Of a stretch of 64,000 bases of DNA, positions 23,801-33,739 are shown piece after piece. The notes beneath the pieces are model-generated. The model was given only the letters and a program-made list of their open reading frames with translations. It was not told the origin of the DNA and did not search any database. Location of the stretch: positions 118,986,543 through 119,050,542 of the forward strand of contig CM043960.1 in NCBI GenBank assembly GCA_014529385.2, read 5' to 3'. The translations under genes and the position numbers were made by a program. Numbering within the stretch: position 1 is the stretch's first letter; every line of letters starts with the position of its first letter. This DNA comes from Adiantum capillus-veneris. Lineage: Eukaryota > Streptophyta > Polypodiopsida > Polypodiales > Pteridaceae.

Positions 23801-23994
23801 TGTAGAGTGCACAGATGATGGAGAAGGTAGAAAAAAAGACTACGCACACACACCAACACACATCGAGACACACACACACAATCGTTACCCTGCAGCAGCC
23901 ACTATTATCCAAAGTATATTTACAACATAGTATAGTCAGTGTCCGGCCGCCCATAGCGCAATGGAAATATTCTTTAACATCATATTCTTTAACA
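23801..23994 (-). repeat. 5' LTR of copia element with terminal duplication
   Basis: It ends GTGCACTCTACA and begins TGTTAAAGAATATGA; length is 194 bp. The outermost 15 bases (about 23980-23994) duplicate the LTR start, so the terminus is present twice in tandem. About 35 bases present in the 3' LTR are absent here. The target duplication AAAAC follows only the outer copy of the terminus. Confidence 0.9.
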
Positions 23995-24704
23995 AAAACA
24001 TCAAGTGTGTAAGAATCTGCAGGTGGTGCACCAAAATTCCCTATCCTGCATAGTGCCAAAAACTTGCTAAAATTGAAATCGCCACCATACTTGAGCTTAT
24101 AGTAGCATCCATGTGTATCTACCATGAGTGCATCACAATCATCATTCTATGTAACAAGAGCGGAACACTTTGAAATATGTGATCTTGTCCCCTCACCACC
24201 ACCAAAACAAGCATCCCAACAAGGGCCCCTACGATTATTCCTATCATAGTGTTCACTACCCTCAAAGGAATGCCCATGTGCATTACTTGAAGATGTTCCT
24301 TAACTAGCTACTTGTGGACTGTCAATGAGGCTTGGAAAATCAAGAGTAGAATGGAATGGTATGGGTCTCTAGAATGGAAGGGGGATGTATTGGTAAGAAG
24401 GCATGGTAGAAGAGGGTGCTATTGGTACGAGGATCTGGACGTATGAAGTCCCTCCCTGACTCTCCAATAGCGTGGTCTACTATGAAAGACCATAAGCGTC
24501 TAGCTACTATGAAGTGTAGTGGCCAAACAAACCGTGCATCTGAACACAATTATTCCTCTCGTAAGAGACTGTATGTTGTAGCTTTGAATCCATCACTACT
24601 TGAGGAACTTGAGTAGATGGACCAACTCTACCATAATCGTAAGAGAGACATGTCTACAGACAACAGAAATATAGATATAATCAAGCTCATCTTTAAATAA
24701 CTAC
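23995..24704 (-). pseudogene. Unidentified reading frame interrupted by the copia element
   Basis: From an ATG at 24125 the minus strand encodes MVDTHGCYYKLKYGGDF, continuing through FLALCRIGNFGAPPADSYTL. At 23995 the copia element begins. If the element and one target duplication are ignored, the frame runs on in the flank at 18280 for about a dozen more codons (TKFKDQHPNHAH, then TAA). I do not recognise the product; it could be a host gene fragment or part of another mobile element. Upstream (24126-24704, minus strand) further short frames are broken by stops. Confidence 0.45.
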
Positions 24705-25741
24705 TGAGGAAATCTGGGGCTCGCAACAAGAGAGGCAACCTCTAAACACCCCTCAAGGCTCTCGTGTTGCTCAATTGGGGTTGGGGCAACCATACACAAG
24801 AGAAAGAAACAACAAATCCACAGCCCAACAAGTGAAGGGGCACCACCTAGTTATGGGATGCGAACTAGGATGAAAAAAAGATATTATCACGACCAAGAGG
24901 AGATGCAACAAAACACACACAAACAATCTCTCACCAAGATACACATCAAATGGAGCAAGAGAGGTCTAGAGAAAATGGAGAGAGAGAGGAATGAAACTTG
25001 AATAATACCTCATTTGTAACTTGCAAATCAAGACGGTTTGTTACAACGCTACCATAGAGCTTGTACAAAAAACTAACCCAATGCATAGTGAATGCTAAAC
25101 ATTGCCAACACACACACACACACACACATTGTCTTAGGGTGTGGGAGCCCTCTCACCCACATTACCCTCTTACAATGGACACAAATTTGACAATGAAAAC
25201 ACACTAAGCACTTTCTCAAACAAGCTCAAATGATAAAACTTAAAAGACACAAGTCACCTTGCATTTGCCAGGGAGCTTTACACAAGTGGAAGGACAAAGA
25301 TCCTGAAGCCAAGCACGCCTTTAAAGCACCAAAACCTCAATTGTTGATAGTGAAAGAGCATGACATTAGTTGGTTTGAGATAGGGCATTCACACTCTCTC
25401 ACTTTGCAACGTGTAGCATCAAAGCTTCTCTCACATCAAGTGTGAAGCTCACAAGGTGATGACTACACCTAAGTCTCTCCTCACGCCTATAGTGTTGGGG
25501 TGCTATATGAGAGCTTGGGCATGATTTACAAGAAGGAGAGGGGCCTATTTATAGGTTGGAGACCCCTTATTAAGGTTATTGATAACCTTATTTATACGCT
25601 AATCAAATCAAGATTAATATTTCTTTTGAATATCAAAACATTGCGGGCCTTGTTTGTCTGCTTGAGTCATCATTGGATGTGGGCTAAAAAGAGAGCTAAT
25701 ATTGATGGTAGATAGGCTGAAACTAGAGAGTTAAAGAAGGA

Positions 25742-25791
<50 letters not shown>

Positions 25792-26598
25792 TATGTACAT
25801 GTCTTGAGGTGAGGTTCCTTTTTTTTGGTTAAGTCAATGGCTATTTTGTGTTAGTCTATTAGTGGTTAGTGTTAGTAATCACAAAAAAATTAATGATATA
25901 TTTACAATGGTAGAATGAGGTGGATGGTTGAATGAAGTGAGGGAATCCTTGTGATGGTGAAGCTTTGAAGAAGTTTTGGACTTACTTGTGTAGGTTCTCA
26001 AAAATGACTGCCAATCCTCTTCTTCTTCTTCTCTTCTTACGTTGTCGTCGCCAAGGTTGAATCACCACAATGGAAATGACGATGTCGGTTGATGAAAATC
26101 CCCAATTAGCAGAGATTAAGAATGACTTTACATGCTGAATTTATGTATATAGAGAAGAGGTAAGAGGGATTTGTAATTTAGAGGTAATCGAGACATGCAT
26201 AGAGATGGTGTATGTATATGTAGAGTTTGTATGAGAGCTATGGAGGTGAGAGGGGAGGTAAATGGTGAAGACGGTGAGAGAAACCATGGAAAGTGCAAGT
26301 TTGAGGGAGGGATAGAGAGTGTGTGTGTTTGTGGATGTGTGAAGGAAGGTGAGAGAAGACCAGGGTGACTTGTGAGAAAAAGTGGGCAGACTGGGGTCCA
26401 CCCAAAAAATCATATCTCTCTAATGATATCTCCAAAGTATATGAAACATTTTGAGGTGATTACTCAGCTTGTAAGATGAAGTTTTCATTTTGATCACTTT
26501 CTCAAATTTGGAGTGGAGGTGGACGTTAAAAATACCACCAAAATGCATGTTTGTCCTTCTACAAAAGTCTTTGATGGCCCCCCTTTTGTTGAATTTTC
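24705..26598 (-). repeat. 3' LTR of the Tat-like Ty3 element, U5-side part
   Basis: The left end TGAGG and following sequence (CAACAAGAGAGG.AACCTCTAAACACCCCTC) match the end of the LTR at 58686-58828. A TATA-like element lies at 25544-25555 on the minus strand. The LTR is interrupted at about 26587-26598 by the protease-only LTR element; the remaining U3 end appears at 32615-32820, next to a polypurine tract. The combined LTR would be about 2.1 kb and run TGATAGCC to CCTCA. A (GA)n tract sits at 25749-25788. Confidence 0.65.
25544..25555 (-). promoter_or_regulatory. TATA box in Tat-like LTR
   Basis: The minus strand reads CCTATAAATAGG, a strong plant TATA box, about 0.84 kb inside the LTR end at 24705. 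It would direct minus-strand transcription of the element. Confidence 0.55.
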
Positions 26599-27751
26599 AT
26601 TTCCTCCAAGAGTGAGTCCCTCCTTGCATGAGAGCATGACCTACTAGATTATTGAGGGTTTCAAAATATACATGGATTAGGATTATTCACAAATATGATA
26701 TATGGATATGATGGGCAAAAACAGGTTAGTATATAAAAAATTCGTGGAATCTAGAATAGTGTTTGTTGTATATAAATAAAAAAATGAAAAAAGAACTACA
26801 TGAAAACATAAGGAATCAAATGAAGAGGCCTCCATTTGTTTTATTGATTTAGGTCTATTTACAATAAGTAAGGAAAAATGCATGTAGAAAAATGGTAGTT
26901 TAGTAAAAGGGAATGACTATGTGAAAGGTATTTTCGTGATTTTTTCTCGAAGTGGGTTCACACCAAGATTTGAAGAGTACTTGATGAAAAGATATATTAA
27001 TAGAATAAAGAGTATTAACAATGGTAAGAAACATTATGATAAGGGTGAGTCAATGTACATAGCATACTTAGACAAATAACACACACATAGATAAAAATAT
27101 TTAAATAAATATCAAAATAATTACAATAAAACCCCTATATTATACCCCATTATACAATGAAAAATTTACACACAAATGGGCCATAATATATGTGCGCTCC
27201 TTGCCGCACTGTCGAAGCAAGGGACTTGCCAATACACCGTATGCGAGCCACAAACGGCTCCAAGCACACAACAAGCCTAAACTAGCAAGCTCAAGAAAAC
27301 AAAGGGTGTGTCACTCACCGCTCTACGCTCGCCTTCGTGGTGGATTCCTCGCCGCGATGAAGAAGAAGCTGCAGTCGTGCCGCGCTCAACCGCTTCGCCG
27401 CCGTCGTGCCTTCGTAATGCTCGATCGCACACACACTCTCCCTCTCTCTCTCTCTCACACACACACACACAAGGAGGTGAAGAAGAAGAAGATGGAGATG
27501 GAGCAAGAGCACTCTTCAATTGCACAAATGAGAGAATGAGTAAAAATTAGGTTTAGTTGGCTTTTATAGGAGCTCACCCCATTCACACTTGGGCGCCCAT
27601 GCTTAACCAACTAATCCCTTGAATGTCCAAGTTAAAGTGCGCCTCTCATCGGCGATCACTCTACCTTTCCCTATTGGTCCGACAAGCCCGGTACCTGACT
27701 CTAAATAATACAACGTTTATAGATCATAGGGTGTCCGTGTGCCGTGAGGGT
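26599..27751 (-). repeat. 3' LTR of protease-only element
   Basis: It matches 31401-32553 at a constant offset of 4802 bases with only rare substitutions, for example in the (CT)n at about 27445. Possible true ends extend to 26587 (TGTTGAATTT) and 27756 (TTAACA), giving TGT...ACA termini. It contains a GC-rich block (27190-27430) with open frames on both strands that I treat as fortuitous. Confidence 0.85.
27561..27568 (-). promoter_or_regulatory. TATA box in LTR of protease-only element
   Basis: The minus strand reads TATAAAAG, about 190 bases from the LTR start; the identical site in the other LTR is at 32363-32370. It supports minus-strand transcription. Confidence 0.6.
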
Positions 27752-27756
27752 TAACA

Positions 27757-29368
27757 TGCCCCCCTTCCTGATGTAGATTCCGTCCTCGGAAGCTATTGAG
27801 TTGAAGCTGGTTCGTCGAGTTGGAAGAGCATTTGAGATGAATGTCCTTAGCCTTCTTCAGTCACTGCAAAATCAAACAACATTGGCACAGTAATTGCATT
27901 CTCTTAAAAAGCATATGCAGTTTTAGGTAGACACATTGATTGGTAAAAGAATTTCAAACAATTTGTTAGCAATGAACATTAAATTGCAATGTAATCAAAT
28001 GCATAATTAGATGTAAAGGTAGAAAATTAAACAAGTCTGGGGTCGCTAATTTGACGGTTGAAAAGCACTAGAGATCGAATATTAATACCATGGGTAAGCT
28101 TCTTAATTTTTTGTGGTCAATTAAGTTGTTTAATCGCGAGAGCCAAGTATTCATGTTCAAGGGCTGACTAGAGGCTATATCTAGAAAACTTTGTAGTTAA
28201 GCTACCATAAAAGGAATTTCTCATGAAATCATCGCCTGTCTGATTACTTTTTCTTTGACCCCCCAAGGTCGTTTCACATTGATTCAATTATGATGTGTGT
28301 GCTTATTTTGTATGCCTTGGGTTTTTTGCTTTTCAAGGAAAAGCGCCCACACTGGGAACCTCTAGGGCTCTAGTACCATAGGCAATACATGTGAGTGAAG
28401 TACCAAATCAAGCTGAGATTTCTCTTCCAGCTTAAAATTTTACATTGTGGCACTTTGATTTTTTGTTTGTTCATTTTCATCATTTAATTTTGTAACTTTG
28501 GGAGGTCATATAACACTGTTACATTCCCCAGGCTCATCACATTAGTAAACTCCCTTTATAATACTTAAGCTAAAGGTCAATAGGGTTAAGCCCACTAGAA
28601 AGCCCTAGTACATTTCATACAATGCTGCCTAAATCGGATTAAGAACCTAAGTAACCATTGCTTATTAGGAAGGCATTCCCCATGGTATTAAGAGAAGATT
28701 TCTAATACCTAGCTTGGTCAAACTAGCTTAGTCGGACTGCTTGATTTTTACACCTAAACAAGTGATTATGACAAAAGATTGCATTGAATTAAATGTTGGA
28801 TACTAAGCCAATGCGCTGAATATTATGCTACCAATCACAATCAAAGCAGACAAACATAGATGCAAAAAGATAAGGGCAATGCTAATGGACAAGAAACACC
28901 TGTTTGTGTTGATGGTCGCGCTTGATTTGAAGGTTCCATGAAGGTCCAAATCCTATCAATAGCAACACGCTCCTGTACACACTAGGAAACAAAAGGAATA
29001 CCTCCAGGAGGAACATCAGTGGGAAAAGAGAACTTTGTTAATCTCTCAACTCTAAAACAGAAACACTCCTATCGTACTAATCTTACCTACCCTCCATCAC
29101 TCAAGTGATGAGGATCAAAGGTGTTTTATGGCATAGGTTTCTGTTTCACTGTACCAGATGTGACATGTGTAGGTCTGAGTCAATGTTTTGACTTTAATTG
29201 TGCATACTCGTTTGCTAATTGCTCTTGCTCTTTTTTTTTTTTTTTGTGAGTATAAAGCTTTATATGTACATTCCCTAAGATTGGAATTGAGAGGTCAGGG
29301 AAAAAGGTTGAGAGGGAAACAAATGAATGATGACTATCAGCAAACACTCCCCCCTTCCCTGGGGTAGA
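27757..29368. other. 3' untranslated internal region of protease-only element
   Basis: No gene is recognised. The end nearest the LTR holds the polypurine tract and, on the minus strand, a remnant resembling the last residues of a Ty3 polyprotein (FRGRNLHQEGGHV). The rest is AT-rich with a poly-T run at about 29231-29246. Confidence 0.5.
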
Positions 29369-30892
29369 TCATACCGTTTGAAATGAGCTTGTCACCCTTT
29401 GAAACCAATTGTTCCAGTTGGTAATAGGTGAGGATTTTTGCCAGTAGTTTTCTATTACCCTAGGTGCCTTGTCAAGCTGCAAGGGTGGTAAGGTACTCTC
29501 CCAGGATCGAACTTGAAGTGGTTCATTAGGTGATTCTTGAACACTGGGAGGTGTGGATTCTTTTGTAGCTTCATAGAGGTCCACTACTATAGATGGAGGC
29601 GGTGTAGAAGCTTTTACCTCTATGGATGTATTACATGAGGAGCTAGTATCTTCATGGGACTCCCCCCTTCCTGAGCTAGGTGGAACAAATCGTTCTTTCT
29701 TTGGTACCCAAACTAGCTCGGGAGCGGGTGTGTAGCATTCTGTGATTTTTTTCTTTCCACGATCATTGATTCGTTTTGGAGCTACGGGATTGGGCTCACT
29801 TGGGTCAGGTGATAGGTAAGAGCACAATCTACGTTTGGGCACCCAGATTTGATCATTTCCTTGATAGTAGCCTTGGGCTTCCAATAGTCGTTTAGGGATC
29901 CATCGCAACATTTTCTTACTTTTCTTGGAGCGAGTGGTACGTTTCTTACAAGGCTTCTGTTTTTTAGCACTAGCTATGGTCACTAAAGAAGTTTTAGGGA
30001 CCCACTTGTATGTTTTCTCTGTTATATTAGGATGGTTCTTGTGTGTCTCAAGCTTTCTTTCAACTACATCAGTTGAAGCTCTAGAGAGTTGGGCTATGGG
30101 GACGTATGGTTCAACCTCCTGGACATGCAATGTCTTGGGTTTTATTTCCTTGGGCAATATCTCAGGGACTATGGCTTGAGTGGTAGGGCTAAGAGTTGGT
30201 TTTTGCGTTGTAACACCCCCAGTCCCCCAATCAATAGTGCATTTGGTGGCTATCATCCACGTGCGGCCTAGGTTTATATTACCCTCCATAGTTCCAGTAG
30301 GCATGACCAAAAAGTCTTGAGCTACCATTCCATTGTCATAACTGACAGAAGTGTGCCAGATTCCAAAAACCGCAGTTTTTTTCTTGTTGACACCCTTGAC
30401 TTGGATAATACTCTCAGATAGAGGTGGCTTCCCTAACTGACACCACACCCCATAGGATAGCAGATTGTATTTAGCACCCGTGTCCAATAAGGCGTTATAT
30501 AGCACTTTTCCATAGGCACTATTTAACTCAATGGGGTATCGTAGAGGTGTGTCAGAGTCCAACCCATCCTCTTCGTGTGCTTCATTTGCATCAGGTTCCG
30601 AGCGAGTAGCTCTACCTAATGTTTCCATCAAACGGCTAAACATACTAGTACTAGGCTGTGGAGCTTCGGGAGGTGCATGGCCTTCTCTCTCAGTGTTTTG
30701 GGTAGGGTATGCTTCCATGATTTCTGAGTCGGAGGAGGAATCACTAGCGGCTATTTTAGGGTCTTGGGTGGTGCTACCTCGTGTCCCCGCTGAGGGTCTA
30801 GAGCTTATCGTGGATGGGTAATGGGTGTCCGTATGAACAGAGGCACCCTCAATATGCTCGTGTTCTAGCACCTGCCCAGAGCGTAAGTGCAT
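29369..30892 (-). CDS. Retropepsin-like protein of non-autonomous LTR element
   Basis: The 507-residue frame starts MHLRSGQVLEHEH and is uninterrupted. Residues about 150-245 contain YNALLDTGAKYNLLSYGVW, which has the D-T-G-A signature and spacing of retroviral-type aspartic proteases, and a later NLGRTWMI segment resembling the G-R-x-W motif near the flap/C-terminal strand. The N-terminal third is Ser/Thr/Asp/Glu-rich and the C-terminal half is Lys/Pro-rich with repeated WVPK motifs (WVPKTSL, WVPKRRL, WVPKKER). No zinc knuckle or Gag capsid-like region is evident. An unbroken frame between near-identical LTRs suggests recent activity driven in trans. Its role is unknown; it could be a degenerate Gag-PR remnant or a maintained accessory protein. 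Confidence 0.65.
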   Translation of the reverse strand: MHLRSGQVLEHEHIEGASVHTDTHYPSTISSRPSAGTRGSTTQDPKIAASDSSSDSEIMEAYPTQNTEREGHAPPEAPQPSTSMFSRLMETLGRATRSEPDANEAHEEDGLDSDTPLRYPIELNSAYGKVLYNALLDTGAKYNLLSYGVWCQLGKPPLSESIIQVKGVNKKKTAVFGIWHTSVSYDNGMVAQDFLVMPTGTMEGNINLGRTWMIATKCTIDWGTGGVTTQKPTLSPTTQAIVPEILPKEIKPKTLHVQEVEPYVPIAQLSRASTDVVERKLETHKNHPNITEKTYKWVPKTSLVTIASAKKQKPCKKRTTRSKKSKKMLRWIPKRLLEAQGYYQGNDQIWVPKRRLCSYLSPDPSEPNPVAPKRINDRGKKKITECYTPAPELVWVPKKERFVPPSSGRGESHEDTSSSCNTSIEVKASTPPPSIVVDLYEATKESTPPSVQESPNEPLQVRSWESTLPPLQLDKAPRVIENYWQKSSPITNWNNWFQRVTSSFQTV

Positions 30893-31400
30893 GTGCTTTT
30901 GATACCCTAAGGTGTCAAAAAGCTGCTCTAGGAGGCCTTGTGACTAGTTTTTAGCGTGTCTTTTGTTTGTTTTTTTGCTAGATTTTTTTTGAGCGTGTCG
31001 TGGAATGGGCCGTGTGATAGCTCAAAACGAGCGTATCGGTCAGAGGGTCGTGCCGTGCTTTACAACACTTCGTTTGGTCACTCTATGCCCTCGGAATCCC
31101 TAAAACTGTCAATTTCCAGTAGGGAACTAGGCCCAAACTAGAAAGTCTAAGGGTGCAAGTGGGAAGAGAAAGGAGGAGAGTGGAGGACTTGTCCCACATG
31201 CTCTCATTCTCTCTTGAGGGAGTAGGGTATATATATAAGAGTGAGTCTAGTATATATCATAAGACTGAGGACTGAGGCCTGGGCCTGGGCTTGGGCTTGG
31301 GCTTGGATCTTTTATACAAACCAAACCGTCCGTTTTAAGAGACACGTTTTTTATTTTCGAAAAATTTCACCGCCCACTCGCTCGCGTTTGTAATTTCCGA
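30893..31400. other. 5' leader of protease-only element
   Basis: It lies between the 5' LTR and the ATG at 30892 on the minus strand. It contains short direct repeats of GGGCTTGGGC at about 31280-31305. I could not assign a primer binding site: the bases next to the LTR (GCGAGCGAGTGGG on the minus strand) are not a tRNA-Met complement. Confidence 0.4.
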
Positions 31401-32553
31401 ATTTCCTCCAAGAGTGAGTCCCTCCTTGCATGAGAGCATGACCTACTAGATTATTGAGGGTTTCAAAATATACATGGATTAGGATTATTCACAAATATGA
31501 TATATGGATATGATGGGCAAAAACAGGTTAGTATATAAAAAATTCGTGGAATCTAGAATAGTGTTTGTTGTATATAAATAAAAAAATGAAAAAAGAACTA
31601 CATGAAAACATAAGGAATCAAATGAAGAGGCCTCCATTTGTTTTATTGATTTAGGTCTATTTACAATAAGTAAGGAAAAATGCATGTAGAAAAATGGTAG
31701 TTTAGTAAAAGGGAATGACTATGTGAAAGGTATTTTCGTGATTTTTTCTCGAAGTGGGTTCACACCAAGATTTGAAGAGTACTTGATGAAAAGATATATT
31801 AATAGAATAAAGAGTATTAACAATGGTAAGAAACATTATGATAAGGGTGAGTCAATGTACATAGCATACTTAGACAAATAACACACACATAGATAAAAAT
31901 ATTTAAATAAATATCAAAATAATTACAATAAAACCCCTATATTATACCCCATTATACAATGAAAAATTTACACACAAATGGGCCATAATATATGTGCGCT
32001 CCTTGCCGCACTGTCGAAGCAAGGGACTTGCCAATACACCGTATGCGAGCCACAAACGGCTCCAAGCACACAACAAGCCTAAACTAGCAAGCTCAAGAAA
32101 ACAAAGGGTGTGTCACTCACCGCTCTACGCTCGCCTTCGTGGTGGATTCCTCGCCGCGATGAAGAAGAAGCTGCAGTCGTGCCGCGCTCAACCGCTTCGC
32201 CGCCGTCGTGCCTTCGTAATGCTCGATCGCACACACACTCTCCCTCTCTCTCTCTTTCACACACACACACACAAGGAGGTGAAGAAGAAGAAGATGGAGA
32301 TGGAGCAAGAGCACTCTTCAATTGCACAAATGAGAGAATGAGTAAAAATTAGGTTTAGTTGGCTTTTATAGGAGCTCACCCCATTCACACTTGGGCGCCC
32401 ATGCTTAACCAACTAATCCCTTGAATGTCCAAGTTAAAGTGCGCCTCTCATCGGCGATCACTCTACCTTTCCCTATTGGTCCGACAAGCCCGGTACCTGA
32501 CTCTAAATAATACAACGTTTATAGATCATAGGGTGTCCGTGTGCCGTGAGGGT
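31401..32553 (-). repeat. 5' LTR of protease-only element
   Basis: It matches 26599-27751. Its outer end stops at GTGCCGTGAGGGT, without the TTAACA that ends the other LTR, so the LTR terminus has been lost or replaced. Confidence 0.85.
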
Positions 32554-32614
32554 ACCCCTATATTATACCCCATTATACAATGAAAAATTTACACACAAAT
32601 GGGCCATAATATAT
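32554..32614. repeat. 61-bp LTR-internal fragment abutting the 5' LTR
   Basis: This stretch repeats 27131-27191 (and 31933-31993), an internal part of the same LTR, directly after the truncated LTR end. It therefore represents a third, partial LTR copy at the right border. Confidence 0.85.
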
Positions 32615-32820
32615 TTTATTTTTTACTTTTATTTATTTTTTGGCTCAACTAGCCTAGCGACTAGTTAACAAAGGATTTTTAAGGAGATATGGGGAAATTC
32701 CCTTAACTCACACATGCCTATGTACAATGAAAAGGTAGGGATAGCCATTGTGTTTGGGTGATTTTAGTAGGGTGAGGTAGCTCACTATGGAAATTTCAAA
32801 TAGCTAAAAAATGGCTATCA
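32615..32820 (-). repeat. 3' LTR of Tat-like Ty3 element, U3 end
   Basis: The right end reads GGCTATCA, so on the minus strand the LTR starts TGATAGCC. It lies immediately downstream of an 11-G polypurine tract. It is separated from its other part (24705-26598) by the protease-only element. Confidence 0.55.
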
Positions 32821-32822
32821 TT

Positions 32823-32864
32823 AGCCCCCCCCCCCAAGATGATGGTACAATCATGTACCATCAT
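32823..32864 (-). promoter_or_regulatory. Polypurine tract with adjacent hairpin, Tat-like element
   Basis: The minus strand has a run of 11 G (32825-32835) next to the LTR start. Beside it lies a perfect 10-base inverted repeat, ATGATGGTAC and GTACCATCAT (32839-32848 and 32855-32864), separated by six bases. Confidence 0.6.
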
Positions 32865-32989
32865 AAGGCATCTTTCTCAAAGAGAGTGGTTTTGAGTCCT
32901 CTGTGATACTTGGAATCTTGACAAGAAATTCATTGTAGCTCCTTGTTACTTTGGCTTGAGTTACACACATGCATCGTGCAACAAAACTT

Positions 32990-33640
32990 ACAGGAGATAG
33001 TAGCTCATTAACAATTCCTTGGTAGATCCTTTCGTAGAAGGCGACTCAAGTAAGGCTTTAACCGATACCCATTTAGCTTTTTGGAGTGCTCCTTACCATC
33101 AAGTCCACGAGATGGTAATAACTTGAATTGAAATCCTTGTTGATAATGTATGGTCCCTACCATCCAGTCTCAAACTTGTCATCAAAATTATTATCAAGTC
33201 GATTGTTATATCTTAGCACAAGATCTCCTTCCTTGATGCCTTTATCCTTCAGTTTCTTGTCGAGCTTCTCTTTTTCTTGTGTAGCTTTCCTCTTGTAGCA
33301 CTCATAATACGCTTCTCTCTTCCACTCAAGCTCTACTAATGTAAGAAGGAAATCTACCCATGCATCTTGATCTCCTCATGCCCCTCTGCTGTGGAGCCAC
33401 ATTGTTGGAATGTTGAGCTCGATAGGCTGCAAAGCCTCTTGACCATAGACCAAGTGAAACGGTGTGAACTATGTGGCTTACCTATATGTGGTTCGATATG
33501 ACCACAAGGCACCATGAAAAAAGTCATCCCACAACTTTGTCTTGTTATGCACCATCTTTATAATGATGCCTGCAATGACGCCATTAGCCTTTTCCACCAA
33601 ACTAAATCTCTCTAAAATTTGTAGGTTTTCTCACCTTCTA
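32990..33640 (-). pseudogene. Tat-like Ty3 integrase C-terminal remnant
   Basis: On the minus strand, broken frames contain a VEKANGVIAGIIIKMV segment and ALWSYRTTYR, corresponding to the end of the integrase core. These are followed by LVELEWKREAYYECY-like and GDLVLRYNNRLDNNFDDKF segments typical of Ty3 integrase C-termini. Several stops interrupt it. The N-terminal integrase half is missing where the copia fragment begins (about 33640-33740). Confidence 0.7.
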
Positions 33641-33739
33641 CTTTGAATTTTGAGAATAAATCTCAAAATTTATAGATGGAAATAAACTAAACCTAAGGCA
33701 TCTGAGCCATACACACTAAACCGCAACTCTGAAGACTTC

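Larger units (their letters stand above)
18281..23994 (-). mobile_element. Ty1/copia LTR retrotransposon, complete but inactive
   Basis: The element is bounded by direct AAAAC target duplications (18276-18280 and 23995-23999). It has LTRs at 18281-18494 and 23801-23994, a tRNA-Met type primer binding site and a polypurine tract, and it encodes Gag, protease, integrase, RT and RNase H in the copia order (integrase before RT) on the minus strand. Defects include a frame change between Gag and protease, an in-frame stop between integrase and RT, a lost integrase catalytic residue and an LTR-derived insert in RT. It inserted into an unidentified open reading frame. Confidence 0.93.
26587..32553 (-). 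mobile_element. Non-autonomous LTR element encoding only a protease-like protein
   Basis: Two almost identical direct repeats (26599-27751 and 31401-32553, 1153 bp with no length change) flank about 3.6 kb. Orientation is minus: a polypurine tract (GGAAGGGGGGCATGT) precedes the left LTR at about 27757-27771, the region before it resembles the 3' end of Ty3 elements, and a TATAAAAG lies in each LTR. The only long frame (29369-30892) has a retropepsin-like motif; no RT, RNase H or integrase is visible. It sits in the 3' LTR of the Tat-like element. I found no clear target duplication, and the right end is disturbed (see 32554-32614). Confidence 0.8.

Noticed and set aside
27192..27539. Basic open frame (MRSLPHCRSKGLAN...) present twice, also at 31994-32341
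   Set aside because: It lies inside the two LTRs of the protease-only element, opposite to its transcription; duplicated because the LTR is duplicated.
30081..30271. Plus-strand frames opposite the protease-only protein
   Set aside because: Shadow frames of the minus-strand coding sequence.
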